A program made the position numbers and the translations under genes. DNA of 64,000 nt from Acanthacorydalis orientalis (Eukaryota > Arthropoda > Insecta > Megaloptera > Corydalidae), in contig CM068315.1 of assembly GCA_034766995.1 (NCBI GenBank), forward strand, positions 42,602,318-42,666,317, in the 5' to 3' direction. The notes under the pieces were generated by a model that was given only the letters and a program-made list of their open reading frames with translations, was not told the DNA's origin and did no database searches. Shown here in pieces: positions 53,851-64,000 of this stretch; position 1 is the first letter of the stretch, and every line of letters starts with the position of its first letter.

Positions 53851-55443
53851 TAATCTAGCTCGATATCGGCACCGATGTTTGTATTTAACTTATACAGAAT
53901 GAAGAATTTAAATAAAATAATTTGTGTATAAAATATTTTATTGAATTTTTGCTGATTTATTTTTATTTTGCATGCATATAGGCACGATTTTTTTATAATG
54001 AATTATGAATAAATTTTTTTAAAGGCACTTGGTGTTAATTGCACTTTCCTTTCTATTTACCTTTATTAATGATACAGTTATTTATGTTAAAATAGTGAAT
54101 AAAATTCAGATGTTCATTCCATTATAACAAAGATCATTTGTATTTTTTTTATTTACAATAGAGTAGCAACAATTTTTAAATTAATGATTCACTTGTTTTC
54201 AATGATTAATATGATAAATACAGATTTTAAAATGATTGATAATATAGATATTTCATTACAATCAAGCTAATGAAATTAACATCAGTGAATATTTACAATT
54301 TCTACCCTTTTTATTCATAAACAGATATCGGTTAGGAGAAAGCCTTAAATGTTTCAATATTGAAATAGCAATTTAATTCTAACAAAATATCAAATTGCAC
54401 AAAATTACATGTATAAATAGTCAAATAAAAAAATTAATTTTTTAATTTTGCTTTTAATCGTGGAATAGTAATACATTGCTCAATTAAAAAGTGAATTTCA
54501 GTTGAATGTTTAAACAATACAATGATTATTCATATGCCAGTTCATTCATAAATATATAGAAAAACATATGTGAAATATATATATTTGATTTTTTTTTCTT
54601 ATTACAATTCAGTTTTTATTATGAATTTATTAATAAAATAATTTTATAGTTTCATGTATAACAATTTGTTTCTCATTAGAATATAATAATTAGATTTTTT
54701 TTATATTATTTGATAAATAAAATTCATTCTTTTTGATATAAAGCTGGCAATAATAAAAGCAATGTGATTTAAAAATTACACAGACAACAAAGGCATTGGA
54801 ATCAAATATTACAAATTATTTGTGTACAAAAATAAATAAAAACGCTTTTATTCGATATTCGTTTTGTTTCAATTTTTTTTAATTACCTCAAAGTTCATAT
54901 AAATGTATTTAACTTCACTATATAACATTGGAGTTCAATAAAGTGAATAAATAGGTCTGAATGGAAATGTACATTTTATTAATAAGCTCAATTATATAAA
55001 TGATATAATTTACAGCTTTCTATATAAATCTATGTATATATATATATATATACACATACATACTCTTACATAAATATATGCATACATACATTCACACATC
55101 CATACACACACATTTAGTATTCTTTATTGCATGTAATTTATTCCTATCTATGTATATTTATATAGTAAATAATAAAATAAAAAATCATTTTTTATTCCAA
55201 TTTGTTTTACCAAATATTTTATCTTTTACTGAATGTGGTTAAAGATTTGTTTAATATATTAAAAATTATCAAAAGTAGTTTAAAGTACAAAAATTCTAAA
55301 TATGTTTTGAAAGTAAAACACAATCTAATATATTTATAAATTGAATATAATTTCATTTTTTTAATTGAAAAGATAGTAATTGAAAATAGAATAATTTATT
55401 ATAATTAATACTAAATTTTATCTATAAAAGTGTATAAATTATG

Positions 55444-55444
55444 T

Positions 55445-55513
<69 letters not shown>
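55444..55513. repeat. (TA)n microsatellite upstream of the D-aspartate oxidase gene
   Basis: A TA run of about 69 bp with one AAA interruption, ending 283 bp before the start codon. Confidence 0.95.
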
Positions 55514-55516
<3 letters not shown>

Positions 55517-55795
55517 TTATACTAATAAGTAGAATAATAAAAAATGTTGAAAATATATTATCAAGGTGTTAGACAGAGAGAGTTAAGAAGCAATATAACA
55601 GATAAGTTTTTTTTCTGTAGATAATAGTCTTTAAATAGACAACATATTTGTATAGAAATATAACTTTTAATTTGGTAAAATATCAATCATAAGCAAATAT
55701 AAAATATGATAATATGAAAACAATATTGTAATCACTTACAATATATATACAAATAAAATAATTAAAAAAATTTCAGATCAGTTATTATTCCAAAA

Positions 55796-57404
55796 ATGGA
55801 AAATTTACATGTAGGAGTAATAGGTGCAGGTGTAGTGGGTTTAACAACTGCTTTAGAACTTCAGAAACAAATTTCTCAGATGAATGTTACAATAATTGCA
55901 AACAAATTCGATAAAAATACAACAAGTAATGTGGCAGCTGGGTTATTTCGACCAGGAACCAGTTTTAGTGGACCAACAGAAGAAATTACTCGGTTTGATT
56001 ATATAAATGTTTTTTTTTTCATTAAATGATAACATTAAATTAATTTTAAATGTGTTATTTTGATTAATTTTATATGAAGATACAAATTAACTATTTGTAT
56101 TAAATATAAAAGTATTCACATTATTAACGAAAGTTTGTTAATAATACTTATTTATTATTTTGTAGAAAGTGGATTTATGATTCTTACAATTTTTGGAATG
56201 ATATGCGTTTAGTAGATGGTCCTTTAGCAGGAATTACTTCACTTTCAGGATATATATTTTCAAGCAGAGACTCCAGTTTAGTGCGAGTATGAGACTAAGT
56301 CCAAAATATAATAATATAAAATGTTTTAAAAATTGTACTGTTTTTAGAATCATTTCATAGAAAATGTTGTTCAAACATATCGTCAAGCCACAGAAGAAGA
56401 GTTGCAGTTATGTCCTGGCAATTGGAAATATGGATCGTTTTTTGAGACTTTGTTAATAGAATGCAGTCATTATCTTCCATGGGCAAGACAGCAATTTGAA
56501 AGAAATGGAGGCAAAATTATTTCAGCTAAAATAAATAGTTTTAAAGATGTGGCAAATAATTTTGACATTGTTGTAAACTGTACAGGTCTTGGTGCTAAAT
56601 ACTTATGCAATGATCATAAATTGGTTCCTATGCGTGGACAAGTAATAAAGGTATTCTTTCTTTTTTAAATACTGTCTATTATCTCACCTATTTAATTTTA
56701 CAATAGTTACTTAACTTGCATAGAAGCTTTAAAAAAATAAATAATACGATATAGGAATTCTGTTTTCTTTTGAAATAAACAATAAACTTACAATTGTTTG
56801 TTTATAACAAACAGTTTTAAGTTTAATTGTAATCTCATTAATGTATTGTCTTGGTGGTTTTCATTTTTTTAAATCACTCAAGTTTCTGTATACTAAAAAT
56901 ACAAGACAAGCTCAAGTGATTCAAAAGAATGAAGACCATTAAAGAATGATAATTAATATAAATTTTAAATATTCATTTATGTTAAAACTTTTAAAATATA
57001 TATAGGTGAAAGCACCATGGATTAAGACATTTTTTTATGCTGATTATGATACATACATTATACCTGGATTTGAAACCGTCACTCTTGGTGGTTGTCGTCA
57101 ATATGATAGTTACAATCTGAATGTTTGCCGTCATGATAGTGCTGCAATTATTGAAAGATGTGAAGAATTACTTCCAAGTTTAAAAGGAGCTCCTGTAGTA
57201 AAAGAATGTGTTGGTTTACGTCCACATCGTTCAACAGTTAGAGTTGAAAAAGAAATTATAAATATGGAATCATTTAATGGTAAAAAATTAAAATTGATCC
57301 ATAATTATGGTCATGGAGGATATGGAGTTACAACTGCACCAGGAACATCAATTCATGCTGTAAAATTAGTTAAAGAATTTATAATTGGTAACAGCAAATT
57401 ATAA
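55796..57404 (+). CDS. Ddo: D-aspartate oxidase-type FAD flavoenzyme, peroxisomal
   Basis: Four exons: 55796-55992, 56166-56286, 56348-56650 and 57006-57404, giving 339 residues, the usual DDO/DAO length. These FAD enzymes oxidatively deaminate D-amino acids to 2-oxo acids, ammonia and hydrogen peroxide. The N-terminal Rossmann motif is VGVIGAGVVG (residues 6-15). Exon 3 holds the CPGNWKYGSFF and NCTGLGAK stretches, and exon 4 the family signature LIHNYGHGGYGVT. The final residues are Ser-Lys-Leu, a canonical PTS1 peroxisomal signal. LGGCRQ and VGLRPHR resemble D-aspartate oxidase (LGG-x-RQ, GLRP) more than D-amino-acid oxidase (LGG-x-FQ, GFRP), so acidic D-amino acids are the likely substrates; this is inference. 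An acceptor (TTTCAG) ends at 55776, just before the ATG, so a noncoding upstream exon is likely. Converges with RELCH. Confidence 0.9.
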
Positions 57405-57817
57405 ATATAATACAAAATATCTGGAAAGCATTTTTTTTCTTATTGCTGTTCATTGAAAAAAAATCTGAAATATTTATACAATCAACAATAGCGGATATGA
57501 AGAACAATTGAAACATGATTAAAAATAGATGAATATTATGTAAATATATTAAGCTTTTTTTAAATGTACAATTTTATATTTTTAACAAAATATATTTATG
57601 ACTGAGCTCAATTATTACAAAAAAATATGTTTGCACTAGTCAGCTTCTTGAAATATATTAAAAATGTTAACAAATATTTAAGAACATATATAGATTACAT
57701 GTATACATACACAAGTGTATAATAATAAAAAAATACCAAAAATGTATCCTAAGATATAACTATTCATAAAAAATTATTTTCCATGTCCAATACATATTGC
57801 ACTGTTTTATATAATAT

Positions 57818-57821
<4 letters not shown>

Positions 57822-57899
<78 letters not shown>
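57822..57899. repeat. (TA)n microsatellite
   Basis: A TA run of about 77 bp between the convergent oxidase and RELCH genes. Confidence 0.95.
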
Positions 57900-57902
<3 letters not shown>

Positions 57903-58253
57903 AAAATAGAAATATCTGGTCACACTTGAACATAAAACTATTGTTATTTCTTAAAAACAATAAACCTCCAATCACATCTCTAAAACTGAATTGAAAAAAT
58001 ATCACAAATAAAATGATATATTTTATGAAGTAATATTTACTCTAGAAACATTTAAATAATTTCATTAAAAAGAACTATTCAAGAAAGTTGAGTTAAAAAT
58101 TTGAGTACAGATTGTTTAAGTTAAATGAGATCAAAAGTTTAGATAGTAAATATAAAATAAATTCCAGTTAATATAGTAAAATGATTTTGATATTAGTTTT
58201 AATAACTTTAATTAGTTATTTATAAATAACTGTTAGAATTAATATAAAGAAAA

Positions 58254-58344
<91 letters not shown>
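58254..58344. repeat. (TA)n microsatellite
   Basis: A TA run of about 90 bp with one TATG interruption, just left of the unidentified ORF at 58473. Confidence 0.95.
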
Positions 58345-58347
<3 letters not shown>

Positions 58348-58445
58348 GATATTCACACAAACCCACATTATAAATTAAGTACAAGTCTAAAATCATAAAC
58401 ATATTTAAAACAATTATAATGAATCAAATATGATTTTTTGTAAGA

Positions 58446-58706
58446 CAAGACAGAATACTTGGAAGAATACTAGTGCAATCTCAATGGCTAGTACCCATTC
58501 TCAATAGCAAAGAAAAGGTGTTACTGGAGGGTACCACCTTGGGAAAAATTGAAGCCATGGACAGAGTCTATAAGGAAAGCATTGAGAACAATAAACCAAC
58601 CAACCTAGAAAAATTTATGACAAAATCCAATAATCGCATTTCTAAAGTACCAAAGAAAGAATTGAAAAAGCTTTGTCTACGATTCAGTGATGTAAACAAA
58701 GTGTGA
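58446..58706 (+). pseudogene. Unidentified coding-like ORF, possible gene fragment
   Basis: An open frame runs from about 58446 to the stop at 58704-58706. It reads RQDRILGRILVQSQWLVPIL, then KEKVLLEGTTLGKIEAMDRV, TNLEKFMTKSNNRISKVPKK and ELKKLCLRFSDVNKV. Its GC content and mixed amino acids stand out from the AT-rich flanks, unlike the chance ORFs nearby. There is no ATG at the left end, and no clear splice acceptor beyond a weak TTTTTTGTAAG. A second coding-like stretch (EPIQEIKKQLIVEFENPREV) follows at about 58828-58905 in another context. I do not recognise the family. It may be a decayed gene or transposon fragment, or a terminal exon. Confidence 0.35.
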
Positions 58707-59588
58707 AGTTGATTTTAGTAAAATAGACAATCGAATTAACCATTTTCCATTGAATTAATATGGAAGATGCGACATCGATTTGGTAATTTTTGAGAAGACT
58801 GCAATTGGTGAAATAAAAAGAAGTGGTTGAACCGATTCAAGAAATAAAAAAACAATTAATAGTAGAATTTGAGAATCCTAGAGAAGTATATTTGTCAATG
58901 ATATAAAAATGAATCTGAAATATGTTAATTTCAATGAGGTATATTTTATTGATAGAGAATTATCAGATTTTCATTATTCAATCCTACAATAACACGATAA
59001 AATTACTACATTATGTACTATGTTAATGTTATAAAAAAATAACCTCTGAACTTTTTCCAAAATCACTGTTATTAAAATTATACTAATAACTTAAATCATA
59101 TTAAAATAATACATAATGACTAAAGTCATATTTACAAGAAATATTCTTTACATATGACTTAAAATACTCTTTAAAAATAATTTCATTTTCATTACAAAAT
59201 TATTTTAATTTTTGCCTAGAGGAATGTATATATCTTCAGTTTATTTGTAAGATTAATAAAAATTTATAAAATCATAAATGTGTACATTATATATATGTAT
59301 CACTGATACATTTCATTTTTACAAAAATACATAAATGTTTTAAAGCTTAATAATACATAAATGTAGAAATATTATTTTGTGAAAAATAATTTTATATTAA
59401 TGGATTTAGATGAACAAGATTCATTCTTTGCAAATATTTTAAAATATATAGCTTAGAAATTAATATACACAAAAAAATATTTGATCTAAATGAGATTTTA
59501 TCAATTACATTCTAATGCCAGCACCCATGCACAGAAATATAATTCTAACCTTTAAAAACAGATCTATACAAAGTGTGAAAAAAATATA

Positions 59589-61756
59589 TTACTTTTTCTT
59601 AAACATTCCCTGTAAATTAGATAGATTACTTGCAGTTTTAACAACATTTGGTTGAAAAATTTTACTCATACGTTGCCGCATATCTTCTACACCCTGATTT
59701 ACATTCTGACTTAAAGAATTTACTCGATCTGATCGTACAGGTGTTGACACTGGAGATGATAAAGCTGTGTCAAGTCTTGATTCAGCATCACGTATCATTG
59801 TATTTATTCCATCATAATGAACATTTAGTGCAGAAATATCTAAACTTTCTAAATGCCTAAAAGACGTTTTTTTTTTTAATATTTCATGTTTATTGACTTA
59901 ATACTGAATTATTTTTGTAAAGTTTGAAATTGAAAACAAAAATACATTTAACACAAAAATTTACCTTAATCCAGGTAAAAGACATGATCCAATAGTTTGT
60001 TTTGACATTGGACAATAAACTGCCATTGAAAAAGCATTAATAAGAGCTATTGCCAAATCTTTACGTCGTGTTTGATTTGCAACTTGTGTGGTATATTCTG
60101 CCATATGTGCTAGTTGTGGTAAAATAACTAAAAAAGAATTTAAATCAACATTTTGTTACATACTTTTAATATACATATATGCAAATTAAATAATACAAAT
60201 GTTTAAATAACCAACTTGTAATTGCTTTATAAGTTGATAAAAAAAAAGATTTTAAAATACTTGCTATACAAACATTAATTAGCTACCTTCTTCTCTAAAC
60301 CATGGTTCAGAAGCATTAGTTATTTTTCCTAAAGTACTAACTAATTGACAGGCCATAGAATGATCTTCTTTTAAAGAAGGTTCCGAAAGCAAACTTTGTA
60401 GTTGCATATAAGCTTTGTCATGAACTTCACGTACACTGCATGACGTAACCAAAGTACCAATGCAAGGTACTGTTGCAGTTCGTACTAAACTGTACACGAT
60501 AATAAAATAAATAAGATATTAAATATTACTGTTTACCAAGTTCATTTCACACTTACATATCAATATCACTAGCTAATGTAACAAGTGCAGGTGTAACTCT
60601 ATTCACAAGCAGACTTTCTTCAACTTTACCAATCACAGAAGCAAATAAACTTGCAGTAGAACTACGTACAACAGGTCTTTGATGAACTACATTATCCCAC
60701 AATGCTGCGACAATGGGTGCTTGTAAGTCTTTGTTTTCAGACAAACCTTTAACTGATATTTCTAGACTATACAATGATGTACCACTCAGTGACAAAGCAC
60801 AAGTTAGTCTTTTTACTAATGAACTAATTTCTTCAGTATACTCAACACTATTTAATATACCAATTAAATAAACAGGAATTAGTGAAAGTTTTGGAGAAGT
60901 ATTATTGACATTGAAATTTGCTAATGAAATTTCGAGATTCTGAATATGAGATTCAAATAATCGTTTCAATTTCCACTTTGTAAATTGTTTTCCAAAACTG
61001 ATACTAATATTGCGAAATAAATTAATTGTTGATTGAAGTAATGATTCTTGAGTTACTTCTATATGGTTTGTTATACCAAGTAGTTCTTGCAACCTTAAAT
61101 GAACATATATTTTTACATGCTATATATAAACTATTTTTTTTTTTTCATATATTTAATGATTTACAAAATAATAAATGTCGGGTATACTCACATAGTATCC
61201 AAAAGCCAATCTAATTGTGGCCATGAAGAGCACTTTTCCTCAGACATCATTGTCTGAAAAGTAGCTATTAAATTACTAATATGTGGATCTCCTTCATAAA
61301 AATTAAGAGGATTGGTTAATGGTACACATAATTTTAAAAATTCTGTGCCTGTAATAATTTAGTTATTTAATAAACATGATGTAGTTATTATTCATTTCTA
61401 CAAATTATATACATTTTATATGTTTACATTATTAAACGATAATGAGAAGTAGTTTTAATTAAGACAAATAAATTCATATCTTTATTATTTACTTACGTAT
61501 TTGAATATTTTTCATGTCTTGATCTACTTTATTAATAACTGCATCTGTAGAAACTACAGAAACTAAGGTAAATGGAATCAAAATATTAAATGCAGTTATA
61601 ACGTGTACAACTTTTTCTTCAGCTAATATTTCAGTTCTTGTAATAAGTTGACGTAACTTTTTAAAAAGCTTTTTCATAAAAATACTCTGAAATTTATCTG
61701 AAATTAAATACACATAACTTACTATTACTTGAAATATATGATGAATAGATTTTTAA

Positions 61757-61791
<35 letters not shown>

Positions 61792-64000
61792 TACTTTTAA
61801 TGTTTTTCATAGAAATAAAAGATATGAAATGTGCAAAAAAATATTCCTTACAAAGAAAAATTTCATAATCAATTTACTTTGTTAAATATGACATTTTAAT
61901 ACATTAAATTAAATGTTAATAATTTTCATTATACTTAATAAACTTCTATTTTGTTACTAAAATACAATACGATATTTCTGTTCTTATGTGAACTCCATTT
62001 ATATTATTTTTTACATACCTAGATCCAATGCTAATTTTGCAAGTACTGGTAACAATAAATTGTTGCAAACACTAACAACAGAACTGTCTGGGTCACTCAA
62101 TGCACATAATGCTAATTCTTCACAAGCACTGTATTTATCTGGGTCATCACATAAACCCACAATAAGAGCAAGAGCTTGAACAGATAATTCACGAACCGAA
62201 GACTCTTTTTCTTCAGTCAACATTTGTTGTAATATCGAAAGCATCAATGAATTTCTAATAGTACTCTAAAATAATGTGATGAATATATGAGAATATATAT
62301 ATATATATAAACTTTCAATTCATGTGTTAATTTCTTACAGATATATAAGGAGCTAAACATATACAAGTTTCAATAACAAGGAGTCTACGTTCTGTATATT
62401 TATGTGATATTTGTTCCCAGCACAATGGTAATAACTCATTTTCAACAAGATTAACTCCAGCTATCTGTGCAATTCCAACTATACCTAAAAAAACATGAAT
62501 TTATACATATACTTCAATAAAATCATGATTATTACTTTAACACATGTTGTAAAATTACTACAAAAATAAGTATGTAAATTAAAATTTGAATATATTGTCA
62601 AATTCACAATCTATTACATTACCTGCTAATATTTTTGGTCTTTCTTCCTCTGTCGGCCTCTTTTTTAAATTAAACAATTGTTGTAACAATTTATCCCTCT
62701 CTGCACTACTTGAATTTAAATAAACAGCACTTAATAATAATGGAATTACTTCTTCTCTCTTGTTTAATATAATATTGGGGATTATTCTAGGAAGACAAAT
62801 ACTAACAGTGTTGACAAGACGTTCACATGTTATATCTTCTTTTAATAAATCATCAAGTGTAGCATTATCTGACTTTGTTGAAATATTCTTAAAACACTGA
62901 GAAAATAATTCTTTTTGATATGTTACTGGAAGATTTCTACAAATACATTTAAAAATATATGTATGGAATTGAAAGATAAATTTTATTAATGAGACTTTAC
63001 CTATTGCTATGAATATTTACTATATTAATTGGTTCAGACTTAAGACTACATGAATCATGTTCAGAGTTTTGTTTTTGTATTTTTCTAGCTGTATCCAATG
63101 CTATTGTTACTTTTGTCCAATCCATGTCATGATTATTTGAACTATTAGCTGATTCATCGTCTTCAGAAGTAATGAGACTATTTCCTCCTTTATGTTTTGC
63201 TGATTTATCAGGTTTATCTATAATTTCAAATCTTTCTGGAGATGTGCTATTTGTTGAAACAGTTTCATTTTCCAGTGCTGAATTTAATAACTCTGTAGTT
63301 GATGAATGTGAAACAAGGGCTTGACTTTGTTGTGTAATCAAATTTTCATACTGTTTTTGTATTTCTTGTTTTTCTGATTCTAATGTATCTATTAATGATT
63401 TACAATTATCAATTTCAGAGTTCTAAAATATTAAATATTGTAAAATATATTTATCAATAAACATATGTATACATATATATCTATATAATTTTACCAAATA
63501 AAATATCATTTTATCTTTTTCTTCATCTACTTTTTGAATTTCAGTTTGACATGCTACTGATACAGAATTAAACCCAATTTGTTTTAATGCTTCTCTATAG
63601 AGAAATAATAACTCTGCTGGTTTTGGTATATTAAGACCAACATCATCCCAATCCTCGAAATCCTAAACATGAAATCATTTACATAACTTAATCAAATCTA
63701 CAAATATACCTTTTACATTTACTTGATTTTCATTTTCATCAGAGAAAGTTATAGATGTTAATTTATAACCATGTGATAATAAATATTCATTTATTAAAAA
63801 ATTCAAAGCTCTTTGTTCATGTGGCTTTATAATTTCAGAACTAATAGGTTTCAGTGCTTTTGCATCAGGTTTTGTAGTTTCTGATTCTAAAATAATTTTA
63901 AATATAATGTCAGAACACTATAAAAACATTACAGAAAGTTACTTTTTACTTATTAATTTCAAAATAATATTTAACCTGTTGCAACAGTCAAATTTGCTCG
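59589..64000 (-). CDS. RELCH: RELCH (LisH domain and HEAT repeat protein), C-terminal ~1,004 residues; 5' end off window
   Basis: Thirteen exons on the minus strand, all junctions in frame: 64000-63976 (partial), 63886-63723, 63662-63495, 63422-63001, 62936-62623, 62484-62339, 62265-62019, 61697-61497, 61348-61192, 61093-60557, 60489-60287, 60127-59965, 59856-59589. In vertebrates RELCH binds RAB11 on recycling endosomes and works with OSBP in cholesterol transfer to the trans-Golgi. Exon 2 encodes a LisH motif (RALNFLINEYLLSHGYKLTS), followed by FEDWDDVGLNIPKP, characteristic of the family. Exons 3-4 give a Glu/Lys/Gln-rich coiled coil (around EIQKVDEEKDKMIFYL and LESEKQEIQKQYENL), then a Ser-rich acidic linker. 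Exons 5-12 form helical HEAT repeats. The protein ends QGMFKKK. Vertebrate RELCH is about 1,200 residues, so roughly the first 200 are missing to the right of the window. The donor of the partial exon (G|GTTAAA) is weak but keeps frame. Confidence 0.9.
61760..61790. repeat. (TA)n microsatellite in a RELCH intron
   Basis: A TA run of about 31 bp in the intron between exons 62265-62019 and 61697-61497. Confidence 0.9.

Larger units (their letters stand above)
52412..55795. other. SRPK 3' flank and oxidase 5' flank
   Basis: Contains the SRPK 3' UTR of unknown length (AATAAA-type signals are abundant, for example near 52706), the GC-richer block at 53640-53850, and a (TA)n array before the oxidase gene. 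A TTTCAG acceptor ending at 55776 suggests that the oxidase has an upstream noncoding exon in this stretch. Confidence 0.5.

Overview
The window is nuclear DNA from an animal, most likely an insect and plausibly a hymenopteran (bee, ant or wasp). It is very AT-rich, full of long (TA)n arrays, and its genes are split by short GT-AG introns. It carries mariner, hAT and pogo-like relics of insect type. The order is an inference from gene content and transposon style; no marker in the window fixes it.

The left half (about 1-38,000) has no protein-coding gene I can support. It holds (TA)n arrays, foldback repeats and decayed transposons: two internally deleted mariner copies with intact terminal inverted repeats (13.9 and 22.5 kb), a truncated hAT element with an 8-bp target duplication (19.4-20.7 kb), a possible non-LTR retrotransposon tail (21.8 kb), a mariner remnant (25.7-26.0 kb) and a small TA-flanked inverted-repeat element split by a mariner insertion (27.9-29.1 kb). 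Two CpG-rich islands (about 16.4-16.8 and 33.7-34.2 kb) look like promoters or untranslated first exons of genes whose coding parts lie elsewhere.

The right part is gene-dense. In order: a FAM69/DIPK1 divergent kinase (+, 38.3-42.2 kb, three exons); the replication licensing factor CDT1 (-, 49.9-47.8 kb, two exons) head-to-head with an SR-protein kinase SRPK (+, 50.7-52.4 kb, coding part in one exon); a peroxisomal D-aspartate oxidase-type flavoenzyme (+, 55.8-57.4 kb, four exons); and the C-terminal ~1,004 residues of RELCH, a LisH/HEAT-repeat endosomal protein (-, 64.0-59.6 kb, 13 exons, 5' end outside the window). Every splice junction listed was read from the sequence and keeps the reading frame.

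The genes are housekeeping or metabolic genes that share position, not an operon or pathway. The only tight arrangement is the 768-bp interval between the CDT1 and SRPK starts, which may act as a bidirectional promoter. I found no CRISPR array, bacterial operon, virus, rRNA or convincing tRNA, and nothing I would call a new biological system. The main leads are repeat structures and one unidentified coding-like ORF at 58.4-58.7 kb.
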